From a virus: 58,057 nt of DNA. The stretch lies in the IMG/VR virus record IMGVR_UViG_3300044841_000028, positions 1 to 58,057 of that record; one strand, written 5' to 3'. Under the pieces are notes generated by a model. It had not been told where the DNA came from and ran no database searches. It saw only the letters and a program-made list of their open reading frames with translations. Below, piece by piece: positions 52,569-58,057 of the stretch; within the stretch, counting starts at the first letter, position 1; every line of letters starts with the position of its first letter. Position numbers and translations under genes: made by a program.

Positions 52569-55500
52569 AGTTGTTTCACCGTGAGCCACCCAGACCCATC
52601 TGCTCCGGCACCGACCGGCATCACGCCGAGGAGGCCGAACAGACCCGCACTACCGCCGCCGCCGCCGCCGCCCGGTTTGGCGCCGGATTGTCCGGCGGCT
52701 ACTTCCTGCCCGCCGAAATACCTGCGCCCCTCCCACGTCTGATCAGGAGAGCCTTGACCCTTCTCGTTGGCGGATTTAGCCGTCCTGCCACCGGCTGCGG
52801 TCAGGGTCGTCACACCGGTACCAGACAGGGTGGTGGCGGTGCCGTCCGCGCCCGCTGCGCCGCCAGCGCCGACGGTGACCGTCAAACTGGTAGTCGTCAG
52901 CGGGATGTTGGTTCCGTAGACGAGGGTGGCGAGTACCCACTTGCCTGCCTCACCGCCGAATCCGACCGCCCCGAACCCCGCGAGTTCACCACCGGCCCCG
53001 GCGCCGTTGAGTGCGACGTCGATCCGGTCTCCGGCTTGGATATAAGACGGGATGGCGAACGTGTGGGTTCCCGGGGTCTTCTCAGACCACCGGGTATCCG
53101 GCTGGTAGTCAGGTGGAACGTTCGCGACGCCGAAGACCACGAACGGTTCAGTGTTGCCGAACGTCAGCGCAGAAGACGAGACAGTAGACGGGGAAACCCC
53201 GCCCGTGCTGGCCGTCGCCCTGGATGCGCCGTAGTTGGTGAACACCGAACTCGGATGATTCGGCAGGTTCAGCGGGCTACCACCGTCGTTGATGACGACT
53301 TTGCTTCCAACCAAGTCGACCGACGTTCCCTGTGCAACGACCTCCAACGCCACCAGCATCGACGCCGACACGTTGATCTCACTCACCCCGGGGAGCGTCA
53401 CCGAGATCCAGTCCATCGTGGAACTGATGGAGGCGGAGATGTCACCCGAGGACCACAGCCGATCAGTCCAGTCGCCCGTCACCGGGTCGACGGTGTAGAC
53501 GTTGAGGTACACCCCCGTGCCCGAACAGCGGGCCAGGATTTCGATGAACCCCTTCCGCGCTGCCTGAGCGCAGTTGATGAACCCCGCCAGCGTGTGACCT
53601 GAAGCCACCGTCACCGTCGACAGTGGAGCAGTCGCCAATGAGAACGTCGCCTCACCCGTCGGTTGAAGACCATTCGACAGCGGTTGGACCGAGTTGTTCG
53701 CCAACTGCTGCTGCTGACTGATGGACAACTCCAACGCCGACGAGGCATTGAGTGCCACCTGCCCTTGCGCTTCGAACAGGGCGCCGAGTCCGGAGCCGGT
53801 CATGTCCTGCTGGGTGGCTGCGGCGGTGGCGCCGTCGATCAAGTTCTGATACGCGGTCAGCATGTCGGCGATGCCCTGCGGCCCCTGCACAGACGACCCG
53901 GGCAGCGTCGGAATGTTCTGAATGTTCGCCAACAAACTCGCGTCGATCAACGAGGAGACTTCTAGCCGACCTTCGTCGAACCAGACGGTTCCGGTGGTCA
54001 TCGCATCCGGTTCCACGTCGAACACCAACCGTGCCGTCGCAGCCCCTGGGGGCATCACGAACGACGCTTCCAAATCCACCCACCCTCCGGACGCGGAGTC
54101 CGGGTCGGAGATGGTGGCATCCGTGGCGATGACACTGATCGTCGGATGGTCTAGGCCGGTGATGAGCGGGCCGGGAATCGTGTTGCCGAAGGCGTCCTTG
54201 GTATCCGGCCCGTAGGCGTTGATCCCGACGAGGATCGAAGGACCCTCGGAGACGACGTTGACCCACTGCACCGAAGCCTTCCCGACGACCACCTGTAAGG
54301 GTTGAACGGCGACCTGGACGCCCTCCAACTGGTGCCGCGCCCCTACCAGCGGGGGGGTGACTTCGTCGGCGTGGGAGTTGATCTCGTCCATGACGATCTC
54401 GAAGTACGTCCGATGATCCCCCGTGGACAGGAACGGTTGCACCAGATAATGGGATTCAGCGTGCGGAGTGCCCAAAAGCGTGTTGGCTGCGGTGACCAAC
54501 GCGAACCCCGGGTTGGAGAGCGTTGCGGTGATCAGGATCGTGTAGAACGTGATGGCGTCGTAGGTCTGGGCTGCTGCGGTCTGCGCTACCAGATCCCGAA
54601 GCCCGGTCTCCGCAGGCGTGGTATTGCCTAGCGCCGCGTAAGGATCACCCGTCGTGAAGGTGATGCCGTCGATCTCGTCGTACGCCGGGTAGGTTCCCGC
54701 TTCGAGTGCCCACTCCCACCAACGGTCCTCGGTGTCGGTCAAGGTCGTCGGGTAGACGCCCCACCCCCCGGCAGGGGTGTAGTCCGGGCCGCCGGGGAAC
54801 CGGCGGTCCTTCTGGCGGCGGATGTTGCCGAACACGAACCCGTTCAACAAGTCAGCGTCGCGGGCGGTCAAAGACCCGTGCCTGATCTCGTCGTACACCA
54901 TCGACATCACGCCAGCACCCTGTGACAAACCCATGAGGATGAACTTGCCGGGGGTTTTGTTGATCAGGTCGATGACCGACCGAGCGCCTTCTGCTAGTGA
55001 TCCGCCCATCGGATACAGGGCACCCGGGTAGGGGACGTTGATGACGTCGAAGTGCGTCCAGTCCAACAGGTTTTCGCCGACGACCTCGAAGGTGCCTGCG
55101 TCGTTGACGGTGTTCACCGACGACAGATGCTTCAGGTAAGAAGCCGGATCGGGCCACGCCCACAGGTTCGCTCCGGGGGACTGCTCCCACGTACCCCCAC
55201 ACCAATAGATGGTGATGGTCTCGGTCCGCTTGGTGCGGACACAACCGGACGTCCCCCACGTGGTGGAGCCCTTACCGGGCCAGTCGTACACCCACAATCC
55301 CTGACCGGCGACCGAAGTCTGGTTGGCGAACGACGCATCCGGCAGCAGGTTGTTCGACGTACCCGGGGTCAATGCAGTCAGCAGGTTCGCCGGGATCGGG
55401 GTGTTGGACGTCAAAGCGCCTGCGCCGACGAGCTTCTCGAGCAGCATCTTCATCGCCGTGTCCGGGTTGAACGTTCCCGGGGTGACCGTTCCCCCACCGT

Positions 55501-55909
55501 TGCCGTCCGGTGGGGTTGTACCCCCGGTTCCGCCGGTACCCAATCCTGATCCGCCGAGCCCCAGCGCGCCGAGGAAGTCTTCGAAGAACTGGCTGAGTTG
55601 GTCGAGAGGGTTGCTTGAGGCGCCGCCGCTAAGTCCGGTGATGGCTGCGGCAATTTCCTCGATGATGCCGCCGATGGAGTCGATGAGCCCACTAGCCCAC
55701 GCCGACAACTGCTCGCCCGCGGGTCCGGGGAGTAGGACGCCGATGATGGAGAGTACGACTTCCTTCAGGATGCCTTCGATGAGGTTCTTACCCCACGCAA
55801 TGATCTGCGTCTGATCCGGTAACTGAGCGCCAGGAACCTCAGCGGGGGGAGTATGAACCGAGGGTAGGGGTGTGACTTCTTGACCCCAGTTCGGATCAGC
55901 AGACGTCAT
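52565..55909 (-). CDS. Minor tail protein with LysB/cutinase-like hydrolase domain and Gly-rich tip
   Basis: This 1114-aa protein has residues 1-110 hydrophobic and helical, then a Gly/Thr linker. Residues about 220-520 form an alpha/beta hydrolase with GLSQG at 327-331 (Ser329), TTGDPY near 420 and SHYLVQPF near 485, comparable in order to this phage's LysB. The middle is beta-rich. The C terminus (VALNGAGAGGELAGFG, then SLTVTVGAGGAAGADGT, then a poly-Gly run and SAGLFGLLG) is a glycine-rich tip domain of the actinophage tail-fibre type. It may cut surface lipids on adsorption. Confidence 0.85.
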   Translation of the reverse strand: MTSADPNWGQEVTPLPSVHTPPAEVPGAQLPDQTQIIAWGKNLIEGILKEVVLSIIGVLLPGPAGEQLSAWASGLIDSIGGIIEEIAAAITGLSGGASSNPLDQLSQFFEDFLGALGLGGSGLGTGGTGGTTPPDGNGGGTVTPGTFNPDTAMKMLLEKLVGAGALTSNTPIPANLLTALTPGTSNNLLPDASFANQTSVAGQGLWVYDWPGKGSTTWGTSGCVRTKRTETITIYWCGGTWEQSPGANLWAWPDPASYLKHLSSVNTVNDAGTFEVVGENLLDWTHFDVINVPYPGALYPMGGSLAEGARSVIDLINKTPGKFILMGLSQGAGVMSMVYDEIRHGSLTARDADLLNGFVFGNIRRQKDRRFPGGPDYTPAGGWGVYPTTLTDTEDRWWEWALEAGTYPAYDEIDGITFTTGDPYAALGNTTPAETGLRDLVAQTAAAQTYDAITFYTILITATLSNPGFALVTAANTLLGTPHAESHYLVQPFLSTGDHRTYFEIVMDEINSHADEVTPPLVGARHQLEGVQVAVQPLQVVVGKASVQWVNVVSEGPSILVGINAYGPDTKDAFGNTIPGPLITGLDHPTISVIATDATISDPDSASGGWVDLEASFVMPPGAATARLVFDVEPDAMTTGTVWFDEGRLEVSSLIDASLLANIQNIPTLPGSSVQGPQGIADMLTAYQNLIDGATAAATQQDMTGSGLGALFEAQGQVALNASSALELSISQQQQLANNSVQPLSNGLQPTGEATFSLATAPLSTVTVASGHTLAGFINCAQAARKGFIEILARCSGTGVYLNVYTVDPVTGDWTDRLWSSGDISASISSTMDWISVTLPGVSEINVSASMLVALEVVAQGTSVDLVGSKVVINDGGSPLNLPNHPSSVFTNYGASRATASTGGVSPSTVSSSALTFGNTEPFVVFGVANVPPDYQPDTRWSEKTPGTHTFAIPSYIQAGDRIDVALNGAGAGGELAGFGAVGFGGEAGKWVLATLVYGTNIPLTTTSLTVTVGAGGAAGADGTATTLSGTGVTTLTAAGGRTAKSANEKGQGSPDQTWEGRRYFGGQEVAAGQSGAKPGGGGGGGSAGLFGLLGVMPVGAGADGSGWLTVKQL

Positions 55910-56784
55910 GGCAAGGGGACAACTTCAACGTAGAAGCTGGTCGTTGAAGCCGAAGTGCTGAACGAGTCGGCCCCGGATTGCCGCTCGGCGCGGAGGTAAA
56001 TAGACGTCGGACCTGAGTTCGCGCTGATCTTCCCCAAGCTGGTGGAGGCACCAGCTGCGGGTCCGGGGATAAGGCTGAGGTCCTGCGGCGTCGACAACGC
56101 CAAACCGAACTTGCTGGCCACGATGTCACCAGATGTCGCATTGGACACCCGCGCATACAAGTTGGCTGTGCAGTCCGCGCCCGTTCCAGTGAGGATGGAC
56201 TGCCCGAATGCCCTTGGCCGCCAATCGAACGGGAACGCAGGCACCGAAGCGGTCGCCAAGGTTCGCACTGCCCCATCACTGGAGGTGGTCGAGGAGATGG
56301 ACGCCGGCCAGTACGCCCCACCAACCTTCGGTGGGGTCCAAATAATCCCAGGCCCACCGGAGTTACCCGTCGCCGTGTAGGCGGGGGAGTAACCCGCAGT
56401 CGCGGTTCCTACGAGATCGTCGGCGTTGAGGAAGTCGAACGACGACGTGTCCCCCGGCGGACCAGCATGCAGAGTAAAGGCCACATCGTAGACCGGCTGC
56501 ACAGTCCCACTACCCGGAGTGACGAGCGTGAAATCAACTGATGCTGCTGTGGCATCGGTGTAAGCCAACTCAGTGATGGTTTTGTTGCGGATCGTGATCG
56601 GCAAACCTGGATCGCCCTGCACCATCGCAGGAACCGCAGCCCTACCGCCCGGGGGCGCGAAGAATGCATGAGCCACACCAGTTTCCGGGGTGTAGTCCTT
56701 CGAAATGAACAAGGCACCTTGCCACAGGTATCCGTCGACGCCGTCCCAGGTGTACTCAACCCACGGGGGTGGAACAGTAGCCAC
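55906..56784 (-). CDS. Minor tail protein, 292 aa
   Basis: GTG 56784 is chosen over the longer frame because AGGAGC lies upstream and the longer N terminus is antisense to the HNH start. Beta-rich, opening PPPWVEYTWDGVDGYLWQGA and with TLATASVPAFPFDWRPRAFG. It follows the Gp37-like gene (after the inserted HNH gene) and overlaps the hydrolase-bearing gene by 4 bp. Confidence 0.7.
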   Translation of the reverse strand: MATVPPPWVEYTWDGVDGYLWQGALFISKDYTPETGVAHAFFAPPGGRAAVPAMVQGDPGLPITIRNKTITELAYTDATAASVDFTLVTPGSGTVQPVYDVAFTLHAGPPGDTSSFDFLNADDLVGTATAGYSPAYTATGNSGGPGIIWTPPKVGGAYWPASISSTTSSDGAVRTLATASVPAFPFDWRPRAFGQSILTGTGADCTANLYARVSNATSGDIVASKFGLALSTPQDLSLIPGPAAGASTSLGKISANSGPTSIYLRAERQSGADSFSTSASTTSFYVEVVPLP

Positions 56785-56794
56785 GATGCTCCTA

Positions 56795-56824
56795 TGGTCA
56801 GAATGTTGTGTGCAGTGGTAAACT
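56795..56824 (+). promoter_or_regulatory. Candidate promoter for a leaderless HNH transcript
   Basis: TGGTCA (56795-56800), 18 nt, then TAAACT (56819-56824), 6 nt before the ATG at 56831. RNA would begin at or next to the start codon, a leaderless layout common in mycobacteria. The same GTGGTAAACT box occurs at 29081-29072 on the minus strand. Confidence 0.5.
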
Positions 56825-56830
56825 CTCGGC

Positions 56831-57469
56831 ATGTCCGAAACATGGTTGCCAGTACCGAGTTACGACTTCTACGAAGTGAGCGACCAAGGCCGCGTCAGGT
56901 CGATAGACAGGGTCACGCGCGGCAGGTGGGGGCCAAGGCCGTTGAAGGGCAGGGTCCTTCGGCAGTCGCCCCAAGGGCGGTATCTCGTCGTCGGGCTGTA
57001 CAAGGACGCGAAAATGAAGACGTTCTCTGTTCACCGTCTTGTACTGCTGGCCTTCTCAGGCCACTGCCCACCCGGGAAGGAGGGGCTGCACTGGGACGAC
57101 GACCCGACCAACAACCGGTTGGAAAACCTGCGCTGGGGCACTCCCGGCGAAAACCAACAGGACTGCATCCGAAACGGCAACCATCCGAAGGTCAACATCA
57201 CCCACTGCCCCCAAGACCATGAGTACAGCGCCGAGAACACCCACATAGACCCACGCACCGGGCATCGGTTCTGCCGCTCCTGCTTCAAGGAGAAGGGTGC
57301 CGCCAAGAAGACTCGTCCGCATTCTCGCGACCGGACGCATTGCCCGCAGAAGCATCCTTACGACGAAGCCAACACATACTTGGTTGGAGGGCGTCGTGCC
57401 TGCCGAACCTGTGGCCGCGATAGGGCCAGGGAGTACGCGCGCCACAAGCGGGCTCAGCGGTCGGGCTAG
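56831..57469 (+). CDS. NUMOD4-HNH homing endonuclease inserted between tail genes
   Basis: This 212-aa plus-strand protein is the only plus gene in the late block. NUMOD4 at residues about 1-50 (ETWLPVPSYDFYEVSDQGR), HNH core (FSVHRLVLLAFSGHCPPGKE, GLHWDDDPTNNRLENLRWGT) and two Cys/His modules (HCPQDHEYSAENTHID, HCPQKHPYDEANTYL, each with a C-x2-C). Its TAG shares a CTAG with the stop of the convergent Gp37-like gene. A mobile gene that landed between two tail genes without breaking either. Confidence 0.9.
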   Translation: MSETWLPVPSYDFYEVSDQGRVRSIDRVTRGRWGPRPLKGRVLRQSPQGRYLVVGLYKDAKMKTFSVHRLVLLAFSGHCPPGKEGLHWDDDPTNNRLENLRWGTPGENQQDCIRNGNHPKVNITHCPQDHEYSAENTHIDPRTGHRFCRSCFKEKGAAKKTRPHSRDRTHCPQKHPYDEANTYLVGGRRACRTCGRDRAREYARHKRAQRSG

Positions 57470-58057
57470 CTATTTGGCGCGAGCGTTAATATATTCACGG
57501 CTTCCTGCAAACCTGTCACGAACCGTTGCGTCTTCGCCAATGGGGCTTCTTCGGCTTTCCCGTCACCAATCTGCGCGGTGACTTTGACGCCGTCCTTACG
57601 GTTTTCGGTCAGGAGGACGTTCTCGACGTAGTCGGTCAACATGACGCCCTCATCGTCGATGATCGACATGAGCCCGCCGACCATGACGTCCCGCCCCACA
57701 TAGAAGGGTTCGCCCTGACGCCACGTAGCGATGGCTGCTCTGTAGCCTCTGGTGTCCCAGGCCATGTTTATGAACGTGAACAGGGCGTCGATGTTGTACG
57801 GGGCGGCACCGGTGGGGTTGAACTTCTCGATCCGAGTGGCGTACGGCCCCATCGCCACCCGACGGTCGAACATCTCGATCAACTGGAAGGCGAGGAACGC
57901 GTCGTTGAGGAATCCCTCTAGCAGATTGCTTGGGACACCGGTGATTCCGATCACGATGGTGATGCTGTCTATCAACCAGCTCAGTGCTGCGTTGATGAGG
58001 TCGTTCATCCATTTTGGTTGTGTACCGGTCGGTGCCCCCCCAGTTGCCCGGGGGGGC
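57466..58057 (-). CDS. Minor tail protein, ReqiPepy6 Gp37-like, C-terminal part (cut by window end)
   Basis: The frame PTGTQPKWMNDLINAALSWL continues to TAG at 57466. It contains FLNDAFLAFQLIEMFDRRVA, YRAAIATWRQGEPFYVGRD and VMLTDYVENVLLTENRKDGV, the conserved end of Gp37-like tail proteins. The ATG at 58008 is internal, not the start. It belongs with 1-1191. The few codons between them are lost in GC homopolymers. Confidence 0.8.
   Translation of the reverse strand, partial: PPRATGGAPTGTQPKWMNDLINAALSWLIDSITIVIGITGVPSNLLEGFLNDAFLAFQLIEMFDRRVAMGPYATRIEKFNPTGAAPYNIDALFTFINMAWDTRGYRAAIATWRQGEPFYVGRDVMVGGLMSIIDDEGVMLTDYVENVLLTENRKDGVKVTAQIGDGKAEEAPLAKTQRFVTGLQEAVNILTLAPNS

Noticed and set aside
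57466-58008. Separate 180-aa gene starting at ATG 58008
   Set aside because: The frame is open upstream of the ATG and matches the C-terminal half of a Gp37-like protein whose N-terminal half is at 1-1191.

Overview
The window looks like an essentially complete genome of a temperate siphovirus of a mycobacterium or close actinobacterial relative. The evidence is a high-GC sequence, a mycolyl-arabinogalactan esterase (LysB) next to a two-domain LysA, a WhiB-like regulator, an Rpf-like domain in the tape measure, a DUF732-type secreted protein, heavy GTG start use with 4-bp ATGA/GTGA gene overlaps, and an attP core copying the 3' half of a tRNA-Lys(UUU) gene. One minor tail gene is cut by the window ends: its N-terminal part lies at 1-1191 and its C-terminal part at 57466-58057. 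Both ends sit in the same GC homopolymer-rich stretch and repeat the same short sequence, so the molecule is circular, or was joined and then opened there.

Layout, reading the minus strand. HNH endonuclease, a putative cos/pac region (18133-18345), terminase, portal, MuF, scaffold, decoration, capsid, head-tail connectors, major tail protein, frameshifted tail chaperones, tape measure and minor tail proteins run from 18.6 kb down to 1. They continue from 58.06 kb down to 49.4 kb with more tail proteins, one carrying a LysB-like hydrolase domain and one carrying FG repeats. The lysis module (papain-like peptidase, LysA, holin, a 30-aa basic peptide, LysB) and four membrane proteins follow, to 43.3 kb. 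A plus-strand NUMOD4-HNH gene interrupts the tail block at 56.8-57.5 kb, and a second one lies at 42.7-43.2 kb.

The lysogeny module lies at 36.2-40.4 kb: attP, tyrosine integrase, a plus-strand repressor, then a divergent Cro-like gene, antirepressor and excisionase. A strong leftward promoter has a 16-bp palindromic operator between its -35 and -10. On the far side of attP, a plus-strand cassette of ten small coupled genes (40.4-42.6 kb) ends at a bidirectional terminator.

From 37.7 down to 18.3 kb runs a leftward early region of about 60 small genes, mostly coupled by 1-8 bp overlaps. Recognisable ones are a GIY-YIG nuclease, an ASCH-like protein, a Rad52/Erf-like annealing protein, HNH nucleases, a C5 DNA methyltransferase, two HTH proteins, Ea22-like and WhiB-like proteins, several zinc ribbons and an endonuclease VII. 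I find no DNA polymerase, primase or replicative helicase, so replication probably relies on the host. The most striking non-coding signal is an array of five regularly spaced 20-bp palindromes (TTGCAC-N8-GTGCAA) at 27764-27917, just after two HTH genes. It is a candidate replication origin or operator array.
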